From: Eleusine coracana subsp. coracana
Taxonomy: Eukaryota; Streptophyta; Magnoliopsida; Poales; Poaceae
NCBI GenBank assembly: GCA_032690845.1
Contig: CM064420.1
Location: forward strand, 63,166,707 to 63,230,706
Direction: 5' to 3'
Length of the DNA stretch: 64,000 nucleotides
The notes under the pieces are model-generated. The model did not search any database. It was not told the origin of the DNA and saw nothing but the letters and a program-made list of their open reading frames with translations. Position 1 is the stretch's first letter. Every line of letters starts with the position of its first letter. Shown piece by piece: positions 37,801 to 50,421 of this stretch. The position numbers and the translations under genes are program-made.

Positions 37801-39648
37801 CCGAGCTGATGTTCTGGATCCTGCCCTTCGGCGACCTGGGAGATTTGACCGTGTAGTTATGGTTAGTTTCCCATCTCAGCACAGTATGATGCTACCATAT
37901 TCATATCCGCTGAGGTCACTAATGTCTACATAACAGGTTGAACCTCCTGATAGGTTTGGAAGAGAATCTATTCTAAAGGTTCATGTGAGTAGGAAAGAGC
38001 TTCCACTTAGTAAAGATGTAGATCTGGCTGATATTGCTTCAATGACAACTGGCTTTACTGGGTATCAATTAATCTACGAAATTCTTGTTCTTAACATCGT
38101 AAAGTTTTCAAACTTAGATACAAATTTCTTCTTAACCTTGTTTTCAAACTAACATGTTGAATGTTTTTATCCTGTACAGAGCAGACCTTGCAAACTTAGT
38201 AAATGAAGCTGCTTTGCTGGCTGGGAGATCAAATAAAGAAATAGTGGAAATGATTGACTTCATCACTGCAGTTGAACGCTCTATAGCTGTATGGATCTCT
38301 CTCTCTTTTTATCCTATCATTTCTTTTATTCAAAGCCTTCATGTTCTAGGAAAATTGAAGTTTCCTGTCCGCAATGTATGATGATCATGATACAATTTTT
38401 TTTCTTCATATTTTGGTCCTATTTTGTTTAAAGATGCAATGCACAGAAGGTTGCAATAGGTGGGATTTGCTGCCACTGCATTTGATGTTAGGAATAAAAT
38501 CTAAGGGCCTGTCTTTCTGTTTTATGTCGTCTTTATTTTATATCCAGTCGCAGTCATGATAAGTCTTCATGCTATTGTGCTGGAAGCTAATTATTAAACT
38601 TATTTTCTCAGGGAGTCTCTATTCTTATAATCCAGATCTCTGCATGCCATTAAGCTGGAAGCTAACTGGTAAACTTATTTTCTCAGGGAATAGAGAAGAA
38701 ACATGCAAAACTGAAGGGTAATGAGAAGGCTGTTGTTGCACGGCATGAAGTTGGCCATGCACTTGTAGGAACTGCTGTAGCAAACCTTCTGCCTGGACAG
38801 CCACGTGTGGAGGTTTGAATTCAAGCATCTACTATATAACAGTCTGAGAAAGATATGAAATTAGACTTACTTTTTATTTCTATTTTCTAAAAACAGAAAT
38901 TGAGCATATTGCCAAGATCAGGAGGCGCATTAGGTTTTACGTACACCCCTCCCACAACAGAGGATAGATATCTGCTATTCGTTGATGAACTGCGTGGCCG
39001 TCTAGTAACACTTCTGGGTGGGCGAGCAGCAGAGGAAATTGTTCTGGCAGGAAGGGTTTCCACCGGCGCTCTTGATGACATAAGGCGCGCAACTGATATG
39101 GCCTACAAAGCTGTAGCTGAATATGGTCTTAATCAACGCATTGGCCCAATATCATTAGCTACACTGTCCAATGGTGGACTAGATGACTCTGGGGGTTCTC
39201 CATGGGGAAGGGACCAGGTTTGCCTCAAAAACTATACTGACATGTGCTAGTCAGAGAGTATGATACCATTTGCAAATACTGAGATCTTGAAAACTGATTA
39301 CAGGGCCATCTAGTTGATCTTGTCCAGCGGGAAGTAAAAACACTTTTACAATCGGCACTTGAAGTAGCTCTTTCTGTTGTTCGTGCTAATCCTACTGTTT
39401 TGGAAGGTCTTGGAGCATATTTAGAAGGTAATTCACTATAGGATGCATGTGTGTTATGATCTCTATTTTGTCATTGGATTCACATCAGAACATGAAAACT
39501 TTTGTTTTTCACCCTTTCAGAGAATGAAAAGGTTGAGGGTGAGGAGCTTCAAGAGTGGCTGAAGTCTGTTGTTGTACCAAAAGAGTTGGCCGCTTTTATT
39601 AGAGGACAGCAAGAGCACGCTGTTCTTCAGCTGGAACCAAGCCCCTAG
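34830..39648 (+). CDS. FTSH7: ATP-dependent zinc metalloprotease FtsH, chloroplastic (FTSH7/9 type)
   Basis: Thirteen exons (34830-35678, 36594-36659, 36765-36899, 36986-37051, 37131-37316, 37398-37484, 37748-37861, 37937-38061, 38180-38288, 38687-38812, 38897-39217, 39304-39427, 39521-39648) join into 811 residues, near the length I recall for FTSH7/9. In order: a Ser/Arg/Pro-rich transit peptide, transmembrane segments at about 148-166 and 284-303 flanking the stromal or lumenal insert, the AAA ATPase with Walker A GLPGTGKT (374-381), Walker B SIIFIDE (about 428-434), the second region of homology ATNRADVLDP with the arginine fingers, then the M41 protease site HEVGH (599-603) with third zinc ligand near Asp682 (STGALDDI). 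Small departures from the family are Met for Val before Walker A (GVLLMGLPG) and Val for Ala in HEVGH. It should act as a hexameric membrane protease. FTSH7 versus FTSH9 naming is by recollection. Confidence 0.94.
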
Positions 39649-40692
39649 CATGAGGCTTATACAATGGACTCTTAGAATTAATTACTTAACAAACCCGAGC
39701 TTCCATCCTGTAAGTTCCAAGTTATGGAATGAAAACTTGACATCACGGAAACACACCGTTGGACTGTTAGTGAGGGCTGGTCCACTTCCCCACCCTCTGG
39801 GTTTAAGTCCTAGAATCAATCAGCTCGGGTGCCCTCCCATTCTTCATTGATGGCCTGAGCTTCAGGCCAAATTTCGAACTATGGAACCTAAATGACCAAG
39901 TGATGGTGTACATATCTAAGGTCACGGCTCCTGGACCGTTGACTACAACATTCCAGAAAATATTCATTTGGAGTTGTAACTGTAACCTCCTGAATACTGT
40001 AAGGTTTTCAATTTCAGATGTTGTTCATAGGTTAGATTGGTGGTATACACATGTAAAAAAATTATTTTTGTTACACTCTACATTCTTCCACGATATGCTG
40101 CTGAAAGTTTTCCTCCTCACGTTACCATATTAGAAAACATCACTGGATACTTCACTTACGGACTGAAGTTTATGTATGGATATTCTTAAATTTTAATGTA
40201 CTTCATTAGGCTTTTACTCCATTGTTTGGTTCATAGTTCCATCAAGGATATTTTTTTTTGTGTGCAGTTCTGCATATTGTTGCACAATGAAATGCTTTTC
40301 AAAAAGGTTCTCTGAATTGTGGTGTTTCTGAAACAAGGGCGTGCACGTGAAATTTCTGGTAGGAAGGTGACTTAGAAAGTGATTTGGTTCAAGCTAAGAC
40401 TTGCCATGTTCTTTTCTCTAACATGGCCATGAAGTTTCTGGTCCGAAATTTCCTTGTTTTTTGTTGAAAAGGTTATATAAAGGCACATTTCACTCTGAAT
40501 TTGCCGAAGCAGAAATGTACGGTGAAAAAAAAAAAAAGCTTTCGTCGGGGGACCGATTACAGCAGCTGCCGTGAAGAACTCGTTAACAATCACTCCACCA
40601 CAACAACTCCAGTAGAGCCTCAGAATTCAGATACTTCCAAAAAGGCTGCAAGCCCGGTAGCACGGTGGAATCACCGAAGGTATCTGGGTTTT
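39649..40692. other. FtsH 3' UTR and convergent spacer
   Basis: FtsH (+) and cytochrome b5 (-) converge here. The 3' UTR of FtsH probably takes up part of 39649-40250. No further gene was seen. Confidence 0.5.
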
Positions 40693-41334
40693 CTACTCGG
40701 TTTTGGCCTTGGCGAAGCTCTGCAGCACGAAGACCAGCGCCAGCAGCAGGAGTGGCGCGGTGAGCTGCAGGAGCGTCGTCCAAGAACCCGTTGTGCTCGT
40801 CGTTGGGGCCTTCTTGGAGATCTCTTCCTTGGGTATGGCGTAGGTAACTTTTGCCGGGATGGAGGCCATGTCGACGTCACCGATGCAGTACTGGTGCATC
40901 ATCTCCGTGGCGGAGGCGCTATGGCCGATGTCCTCGTAGTCGGTGGTCGCGTCTTTGCCTGCGCGGAACAAGATGCAGTGAGCAGCGACGCAACAACTTC
41001 ACATCCTTCGCGCGCGATGAAACTAAAAAAGAAGGGAAGGCATACCGGTAGACGCCAGCAGGACATCCTCGCCGCCGGGGTGCTCTTCCATGAATGGCGT
41101 TACGTCGTACACCTGAAGAAAGCAGCAGTAGGAGGACAGGAGGAGGTCATGGTCTCTGAAACCCTGATATCGAAGCTTGCCCTGCTTCTCATGGAAGCAG
41201 AGCTGCAAACTTGCAACCGTGCAAAGGAAGGGGGAGGGAATCAGAGTTACCTTGCCGGAGATGATGAGCCAGCAATCGTTCCGCTCGGTGTGCTTCCTCA
41301 CCTCCTCGAACTTGTACAACTTCCCGCCTGCCAT
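40693..41334 (-). CDS. Cytochrome b5, tail-anchored (ER type)
   Basis: Three exons (41334-41251, 41112-41046, 40958-40693) give 138 residues, the usual length of plant microsomal cytochrome b5. The heme domain shows LYKFEEVRKHTERNDCW, the HPGG motif with axial ligand His39 and the second axial His63 in DIGHSATEMM-like context (GHSASATEMM). After a Pro/Lys-rich linker, a single hydrophobic segment (about residues 110-131, LLQLTAPLLLLALVFVLQSF) with a short charged end (AKAKTE) makes it a C-terminally anchored protein, most likely in the ER. It passes electrons to fatty-acid desaturases, hydroxylases and some P450s. Which isoform it is cannot be told. Confidence 0.95.
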
Positions 41335-42763
41335 GTCAACTCCTCCGCTGCTTCTCCAACACCTGATAAAAGATTAGCCTAATACAGTTCTTGAGAGGGC
41401 TTCCTGCTCGAGCTATCCCACCACCGTTTTGCCCCAGGGCCCAGGCGTCTAAGCGTCTTCTGACTAATATAGCCGGCAGTGCAGTCGCGCCTCGTGCGTC
41501 GCAATTTAGCGGTTCGGTGTTGACCACACCAAGGTCCCGTGAGGCAAGTCACTACTAATTTCAACACCATGCCGCTATGGCAAACCACTAATTTCCACTG
41601 CGAGGCTCACACGTGCCAAGAAATTCGAGGCCGGGGCGAGGTCCCGTGAAAATCAGCGAAAACTCACTCGAAGTAGTGCCGGCAAAGTTAACCACTATGG
41701 TGATGCTTGATTAACATTAACCCCACTGGGGTGACGAAGACTAGCAGACCCGTCCCGCGGTCGCCGTCTACGGCCCTCGGCGTTTCCACACACGTGACGC
41801 GAGCCATGGCAGTGCTACCGGGCACGAGAATCAGCCCCGGTACGGTACGACGCCGTCGCGGTCTTCCTTGAAGGATTTATTAATGGCGGTGGCAGAGTTC
41901 GTTACGCGGGAAGTGGTTTGGCGGAGGCCAGTTAAAAAAGCGAGTCTGACTCTGATCACCGAGAGAGAATAGACAGATCGATCGGTAGGTCTGCAGCAGG
42001 CGTCCAACTCAACTCGAGCCCGGGCGAAACGCTCGGTGCGGCCCTGCCCACTGACGCAGCATTGTATCTATCGACTCAACGACTGATCACGATTCATAGC
42101 AAGGCAAAGCATGGGATCCGGCCTGGTCTCTTCGGCCTTTTTTCTTGGACGGAGGGTGTGAGCAGCGAGAAATATTTCAAGTCCCCAGATTAACGCAGTG
42201 GCGGCAGCACGAAACTTCTAGACGATTGATCACAAGTGGACAAGGATGACAGATTGATAGCAACAGCGTGAAACGAATTATTGCAACATTAGTCCGGAGA
42301 ACCATACCAAACATGCATCACCAATTCCATTGTAAACTAAAGAGTGTAATATACAATTAAAACTACTTGACCGTGTCATCCTCAACAAGGCACACATGCT
42401 ACATTTTCACCCACCTCAAAGAATGTACATGTACTAGTACTCTTTGTACCATTTTCACTGCTACCAATGGACTCAGCAAGTTCCGCAAAAAGTACTATAT
42501 CCTTAAGTAGTTCTGATGTAATGTGATGATCGTCATTCCATATACATGCTACACTTGAGCCGGGTGAACATGACGTGGAGATGGCCTGTCTCCGCTCAAA
42601 ACACGAACATGAATTCAGTTTCCTACGGCAAAAGAATGGATGCGCGTACACGCATTTGACAAGGTCGTTTATTGTCCCATTAATCACTTATCATCATCAC
42701 CTTTCCCATTGTCGGTCCAATTAATCCTCCCACCAATGAAACACTGAAACGCATACTTCTCCA
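41335..42763. other. Intergenic, cytochrome b5 promoter and YSL copy A 3' flank
   Basis: No gene seen. The GC-rich stretch at 41380-42080 is probably cytochrome b5 promoter sequence; 42300-42760 is likely YSL 3' UTR and flank. Confidence 0.45.
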
Positions 42764-45700
42764 CTAGCTTCCAGGCGTGAACTTCATGCAGATCGGTGGA
42801 TTCACCTTTGCAAGAGAAAGCAAGGAAGACGGGAACATCCATATACCATCTCCGCAGATAAAACCGGAAGCAACCGCAGGCACCAGCAGCGTTGCCTCCT
42901 TCCTGTTGATCTTTTGCCAAGCAAAGATTATCAAGCTTCCCACACACATATCGATTGCAAAGTTCGCACCAACTAGGAAAGGAACGGCCATTGCCGTTGG
43001 CAGGGGCACGTACTTCCTGTACCTGCGTGGCATCAAGTTCTTGGTTATGTTGATGAGCACGGCGAACGTGAAGAAACCTGCAGACAGCTCAAGGCAGTGC
43101 TTTGGTAGCGCCGAGAAGCCCTCGACACCGAGAATGGCCATGTTCCGAAATATCAGCGCATATGGAGCCTTCCAGTATCCGTCTGGGTTCCCGATATCGA
43201 ACGCTCTGTAGAAGAGCATGAATGTGAGCGGTGAAATGACGCAACCCATGGCTGTACTGATTACCTGCCCGATAAACATGGATCTCGGTGATGTTAATGT
43301 CAGATAACCTGTCTTGAAGTCGTGCATCAGATCAGCAGAAACATGTACTAACTGCTTCACTATCTCACAGCCGACAAGGCCGGCAATGACGCCGCTGTCC
43401 TTTCCTCCCCAGGCTGCAAACATGAAGAGAGCAATCTTGCCATAGTTGTAGCTCATGTTCATGTCTGTGAGCCCAGTTCCGTAGGCATTGGAGAACCCCA
43501 GCACAGGAGCAAGTACGTATGCTACGATGACATAATACCACTTCACCTGTCGGAACATTATTGGTAAGACAATTATCGCAGTGATGCTTAACAATACATA
43601 TCCAGTGTACGCGAGCCAGTTTGGGATATGGTCCCTGTTGAAGATCTCATCGCGCCGTATACCATCTATTGCAATTGTATCCTCATTTCCTGCTCCAGCT
43701 CACTGAGCATTAGGTACTTTTTTTCTAATATAAAAGGTGCAGAGAATAGCAAATACACAGCTGATTTCTCAGTGCATGCACATTTACCTTTCTCAGTATT
43801 TTTGCGGTTGTATCTTTCATGCAAACTCTTAATAGTGATAGCTGTAACTTTAATGAAGTGGTAGAGACCATCTCCCATGATCAGAGCTACACACAGGAAG
43901 GACTACACCAACAATAAAGTAAAGATAATTTGTAAAATTGAAGATAAAACACTGCATATTAGCCTGGTTCGTAAGGCAGAGAAATTATCAAGCAAACCTT
44001 ATAACCAAACAAGCTTGTCATGCTGCTCCCTGGTATATTTGCAGGGTACCAATTTCCCTTTTGTTTGCTGATAAGTGGCCACAATATCCCCCAAGAAAGT
44101 ATAGCACCAAAGAGTGTGGAGAATTTTACAAGGTGTGAGCAGATCATCCCCGCTCCAACATATGTAAGGCTGAAATCAAAGAAAAACCTGACAACCAAAG
44201 AATTAGAAAATTAGTTTACTCTGTTACGCGAGATGAATTAGTATGAAACAGTACTACAAGTGGTTAGCAACCCATTGGATATACGTTTGATTCCATGCCT
44301 TTAGGCCAAAAGTAGGAAATTGAACAAATCCACATCCCTCGCCACCTGTGTAAAACCATTGGAAGAAGCTCCATAGCAGGCTCATTGCGAAGCACCTGAG
44401 GAATCCACGAACTTGCTTCCTGATATGCAAGGTAACAAATGGATCATACCGGTCATGAATTCATCACGAGTTAACTTTTTGCATATAAGATTTCCAGGGA
44501 GCTCTTCTATTCATTATAGGAGCAAACCAATTGTTAATTAGCATGACTGAGTTCAGCTCCGTACTTTGCATTTTCTTCTCCTTTAGCTGTATGAAATCCA
44601 TTTATGAGAACAGCAGTTGCAGTCCCACTTGGGTAAGTCAATTTATAGTCTATGACCAAAGCCTGAAAACGTTACAAAAGCCATCAAACGATATATTAAA
44701 TGAAAGAAAAATAGGAGTTTCAGCCAAAATTGCATGGTAAGAAAAATGAATAAATGGCATGGTAATTTTATTCTGTAGTTTCAGCCAAAATTGTACCACA
44801 AAGAAAGTCCAGAAGCCCAGTAAAAAGGTTATGAACTAAGGGAAAGAAAACAAAACAAAACAAAAAGACCTATAATCTTGGCTAGAAACTTATGAGGAAA
44901 TTTACATGGTCTCCTTCAGGTCAGCATCTTTATTTATGAGAGTGTCTGTGATGTTATTGAATAAGCCAAATTAAACTATGAAAGAGGGCTAAAGAACTGC
45001 TCCTAACTGTTACTATTGTAGGGCACTTTATCAGTCTCATTCTGATAAAATGCGACAGGGTAGTGGCCATTTCATCTAAAAAATTGATTGCAGAGCACCA
45101 TGCAAAACATGCAAATTATGTGATTTGTGTCCTGATATCCAAACAACTCGTAAACACAACGATTGCACCTGCAGAAAGAAAGAGAGACACCAGCCACACT
45201 CTAACATTGTCAACCATGATGACATCCGACTATATCTAACAAATACTTATAATACTAGAAGCTGCAATCTGGCTCAAGCATCCTCTTTGAAAACTATAGA
45301 TACTAGTAACTTATCACTTTGGTACTATCATCGTGGAGGTTAAAGTTTGGAATGAAGCAGGAATTCAACTAATTCAGTTGGAAAAACCTCTCAAACACCA
45401 GCTAGCTTCTTGTTTCCCTTGTTGTTTTGACCTCTATACAGCCCCCTTCTTTGGCTCCTTGTTTTATCATATTCTAGTGGAAAACCGGGCAACTTGTTAT
45501 GCCTAGTATTGTTTTGTTTCCACTTTTCTGTCTATCCTGTTGTTTTGTCCCCTAGCTAATGGACTACAAGCCAGCTCTCTGCTACCAGAAAGCTTAATCA
45601 GTTAAAGCTGGCTAGAAAAGATAGGCGCTGTACTCCTCAGAGAACTGCATGCTCCATTAATTGGAGTCAACATTTGTGGTGAGGGAGAGGGACAAATGAT

Positions 45701-46376
45701 GCACCTTTCTGAGCGGGAGTAGGTTGAGGAGCCCAACAAAGCTGATCGCGAGGAGGAATCCGGTCATCCACCCTATGCCCGGCTCCTTGTAGCTGCATGG
45801 CGTGTTGCCCGGCGTGCTCACTCCGGCCAGCTCGTACGTTTTCCTGTTCAGGGCCAGCAGAGACGATCCAAACCCACCTGCACAGCACCAATTTTGTATA
45901 GTTGCAGTAACAAGCGAGGCATGAACCCCTAAACTAAAAGACTGATCAGCCTGTCCATCGGAAGAAGATAAGGGAGGAGGAGGATAGCGCGCACCGCCGA
46001 AGCCCATGGTGTAGCACGCGACGGCGCAGGTCTGGACGACGGTGTTTTCCTGCCGGGTGAAGGGCCGGGCCGCGCCGAGGCCGAGCCCTAGGCGGCCCAT
46101 CGCGCGCGTCCAGCCGCGGAGCGCGAGGAAGGCGAGCAGCGCGGCGGAGACGTTGAGCGTGGGGATGATGCCCGTGGTGAGCGCCAGCTTCATGATGATC
46201 ACGGTGTACACGAACCCGATCAGCAGCGCCGCCACCAGCCCGCGCACCGTCACCTGCTCACGCCACGGCGGCACCTTGATCTCCTCCCCGCTCGCGATGG
46301 GGTCCGATGACTCCACGTCATCGGCGTCGACGGCGCACTTCTCGATCTCCGGCGCCTCCATCTCCATGGAGGTCAT
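42764..46376 (-). CDS. Yellow stripe-like metal-chelate transporter, copy A (YS1 group)
   Basis: Seven exons (46376-45995, 45877-45705, 44662-44565, 44419-44285, 44187-43998, 43902-43788, 43689-42764) join into 672 residues. It is an oligopeptide transporter (OPT) family protein with about 14 hydrophobic segments: acidic N-terminus, PPWREQVTVRG before the first segment, FTRQENTVVQTCAVACYTMGFGGGFGSS, VIDYKLTYPSGTATAVLINGFHT, NYGKIALF and the C-terminal SGFICGDGIW...PPICMKFTPGS. Members move Fe(III)-phytosiderophore or metal-nicotianamine complexes with protons across the plasma membrane. The start at 46376 is the first ATG; the frame before it has only TTG. Exon phases equal those of the other two copies, so the three arose by tandem duplication. 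The substrate of this copy is not known. Confidence 0.93.
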
Positions 46377-47973
46377 CAATCACCAGGTGGGGATGGCGCT
46401 GCGGAACTTGCTGGCTGCTACAGCTGCGCCCCTGATTTGTAGTCGAGTACTACACTAGTGAGAAAGAGAAAGGCTGGCCGAGGAGGGTGCGCACACCAAG
46501 ATGGCTCAGCTCATCAGCGCAGGAGTCGCGCTAGGGTGGGACGCAATCAGAAAGTCCAAAGCAGAGTACTACCAGCTGGTGACGCGGCTAGCGGGTGCAT
46601 CGTACATGTCCTGCCGCGCCACCTGAATGCACAGTCTGCCGTCGCTTTCACGGAAACTACTACTGCTACTCTGTACAAGCGACAAGCGTCGTCCGTCGTC
46701 CTCGTCCTAGAGAGGAATTGCAGTGGATTGATCCGTAGCCGTAGATAGATTTGCGACCGCTACTAACTCTCGCGACGATCGAACACATCACCAGTTCCTT
46801 CCTAAAAAATCACCATTTGTGCAAGGACTCTGCGCTGCGCCGCTGCCGCATGATAATAGCAGCGATGTGTGCGCCGGCCGGCCGCCGTAAGAGGAGTTCC
46901 AAAGCTGACAGCAAACATGTCAAATGCTCTAAAAGCATATCCAACAGTCTAAATATTAGCTAAATTTAGAGTTTTTACTTATTTGTAAAACGTTCTTAAA
47001 CTAGGAGGTCAACCAACAGATTAGATAAATTATTTATTCTATATTTTTAAACCCTATGATGTCAGTGTCAGTTTTTTCTCAGGCAAACTGCCGTAGGTTT
47101 CTGCCGCCGCTTTATGTCTATGCATCCTTTGCCGTTCTCCTGATCAAAAGGCGTGTGCGACTCCCTCTGCTGGGTGCACACGGCTGTGTTTCTTCTTGGT
47201 CCTTCTGTGAGCAACGTTCCGTGTCCTGAGAGCACATGCTGCTTCTCCTGAGAGCACACACACATCGAAAGTATTGCTGCTTCCATTTGCCGTCTGATCC
47301 ATAGGTTCAACGTTATGTGTTTTTTATTCAATTAATATTCCGTTCGTTGTCATCAACTAGTTTATCAGCCTTTTGTGAGAAAATCACGAAGGCACACGTA
47401 AGGATCTATAAGGTGAAGATCAAGGGCTATTTAGTTTAGTCATCTTTTTCTCTGGACATGATCTATAATGTGAAGAAGCTATTATACTTGGCATTATATA
47501 TAAAATAAAATATCCTTTAACAATAAACATATATCTATTACTCTCTCTGTAAAGACTTTTATTGTTCTTTCAGACAGCAAATTTGCACTATTGACAAGTC
47601 AAAATATGTGGTCCAAACGTCAACAAATCAGGAACAGCTGAGTAGACAATACAAGATAGTGGAAGGAAGGTGCATCAAATACTATGCATTACTTAAAGAA
47701 ATTGAAATTGTTACAAAAGATGGCAACATATATGTTCTTCAAAATCATTGTACAAGAACTTGATCACATAGATACATGACTAAAAATCAACTATGCACAA
47801 ACAAACATGGATTATGCACAACACACGAACTTTGGGAACCTTAGCTCCTATAGACATGGACATTGCATCATACTGTCAAGATAATAACAAACAAGACCTT
47901 CAACAATTTATTATCATCATGCATCATTGCCTCAACTGTATTTCCATTTTTTTTTTATCAATAGCTCAATTCT
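46377..47973. other. Intergenic between YSL copy A and pseudogene B
   Basis: Should contain the copy A promoter; no clear TATA box was found within 300 bp of its ATG. A piece near 46930 (AAGCATATCCAACAG) resembles the TIR of a common grass Harbinger-type MITE family. No other gene seen. Confidence 0.4.
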
Positions 47974-49989
47974 CTAGCTTCCAGGTACAAACTTCATGCA
48001 TATTGGTGGCTTAATCTTGGCAAGAGCAAGAAGGGAAGATGGGAAAGTCCATATACCATCTCCACAGATCAAACCAGATGCAACTGCAGGCAACATTAAG
48101 GTAGCCTCCTTCTTATTCAACTTCTTCCAAACAAACACCATCAAACTCCCGACACATATATCAATAGCAAAGCTCCCACCAACAAGGAATGGAGGAGCCA
48201 TTGCCATTGGGAGAGGCACAAATTTTGCATACTTGTATGGTAGGATATCCCTTGCTATACTCAATAGCAATCCAATCATGAAAAATCCAGCACAAAGTGA
48301 AATGCAGTGCTTAGGTAATGCCGATATGCCCTCCACACCAAGGATAGCCATGTTACGATATATTAGTGCATATGGTGCTTTTCAATAACCATTGGGATTT
48401 CCAATATCAAATGCATTATAGAAGATCAAGAAAGTGACAGGCGCGATGATACAGCCCATGGCTGTTCCTATAAATTGGGCCACGAGCAAAGATTTTGGTG
48501 ATGTCAAAGTTAGATAGCCAGTCTTTAAATCATGCATTAAATCAGCAGGGGCTACCACTAGTTGCTTCACTACCGTACCGGCAACAAGTCCAATGACTAC
48601 ACCATTTTCTGTACCAGCCCAAGCTGCAAAGATAAAGAGTACGATCTTGCCATAATTGTATGCCATGTTTATATCAGTAAGTCCTGTTCCATAGGAATTG
48701 GCAAACCCAAGAAGGGGGGCAATGGCATAAGCTACAATTACATAATACCATTGCACCTGTCGAAAAAGAAATGGTATGCTGATTGCAGCAGTGATGCTTA
48801 ACACGATGTATCCAATATATGAAATCCAAGAGGGGATGGAGTCCTTGTTGAACACCTCATCACGTTTTAGATCATCAAGTGCAACCACATTATCCTCGTT
48901 TGCCATTGTAATTCATTTTATTATCATCAAAATATTAATATTGTAGTGGTTAATGGTGGAGAGGGGGTACACTATAGTACTTGACTTCTGTTCCTCACCT
49001 CTATGTCTAAGTCGACTATTTTTTACCCGTTCATATAGGCTCTTTACAGATATCAAAATAACTTTACCAAAGTGGTACAGACCATCATCCATGATTAAAG
49101 CTAGACATATGAAGGCCTGCATATTATAAATTAATGGTTATTAAAATGTATATGCAAGTACTATCGTATCCTAACCTATCATAACTTTAATATAGCATCT
49201 TGAAAAATAAGAAGTAGCGAGCTTGTAAGATGACCTTATAACCATAAAGGCTTTTTATGCTACTTTCTGGTATATTTACTAGGTACCAATATCCTTTTTG
49301 TTTGCTGATGAGTGGCCACATTATTCCCCATGATATGATTGCACCGAGGAGTGCGGAGAGATTCACAAGGTGAGGACAAATCATTCCAGCACCAATATAT
49401 GTGAGGCCGAAGTCAAAGAAGAACATAGCAGTCAAGTATATTGCATTGATACAATTAGGACGATTAGGGTGATGTATTCTACAAATCGTACAAATATAAT
49501 GAACTGAACAATCTGGATTACGTTTGTTTCCAAGCTTTAAGACCAGTGTTGGGAACTGAGTAAATCCGCAAGCACTGCCTCCTGTGTAGAACCATTGGAA
49601 GAAGCTCCATATGAAGCTGATCCTAAAGTATTTTAAAAATCCCCAAACTTGCAACCTATTGTAAACAATAAAATGAACTCATCAAATACAATGAGAATAT
49701 GATAATTAGCATATAATTGAGGCAAGGTGACATGTGTGTACTTTGTGTTCTGATCTTCTTGTCTGGTGTGGAACCTATTTATAAGAATCGCGGTTGCAGT
49801 CCCACTTGAATAAGTTAATTTATAGTCAATAACCAATGTCTGAAAGTTATCATATAAACAACATTTTTATATTGTTCCAAATGAATACAAAATCTCCAAC
49901 ATTCCTTTTGAAGTGATATAGTGTGTTCTATATAATCAAGAGATGCTATATATAATATATGCATGTTGACTCAGTGAACGCCTAATCGT

Positions 49990-50408
49990 CTCACTCCCCG
50001 TTTGCCCCCTTTCTGGTAGGTCTGGACCTCCTCTCCTTATGTTTCTGCATCAGCACCCTACCCTCTTACACCCTGCTTAGATGCACACCTGGATTCCCTC
50101 CAGAAATCTGTGAACGCCTTGGATGCTAGTGTCTACGAGTTGGTGAACCAAAGCCGCCAGGACTACCTCGACGCCGCCGTTCACCTGGTTCTGGTGAGCT
50201 TTCTACCATGTCAAGTTTTTAGTTCCCGTATCTTGGACGTGATCTCCACCTTCCCTCTAAGACTCCGATCAAATCTCCGCACATGTTCTTTTGGAACGTT
50301 GTGGTTGCCATCGTTTGCGTTGTCATGTGTTAGAGGAGAAGCGGGATCTGTTCATCAATACCTAGTATGATCTGCCTCTTTTGGCTAAAAGTTGGATTTG
50401 GATCTTAA
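49990..50408 (+). other. Unexplained GC-rich segment, possible captured gene fragment
   Basis: Inside intron 2 of YSL copy B and outside the LINE. The stretch about 50090-50193 reads as an uninterrupted plus-strand exon-like frame (ends DAAVHLVL) followed by a good donor (CTG|GTGAGC). Its composition is unlike the AT-rich intron. I do not recognise the product. It continues after the LINE at 52465-52720 with a similarly GC-rich piece. Confidence 0.35.
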
Positions 50409-50421
50409 GCAAAAACCTTGG

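Noticed and set aside
48382..48384. TGA in YSL copy B read as selenocysteine or a programmed stop
   Set aside because: Land plants lack the selenocysteine system. The position is a conserved Trp, and four other lesions break the gene.
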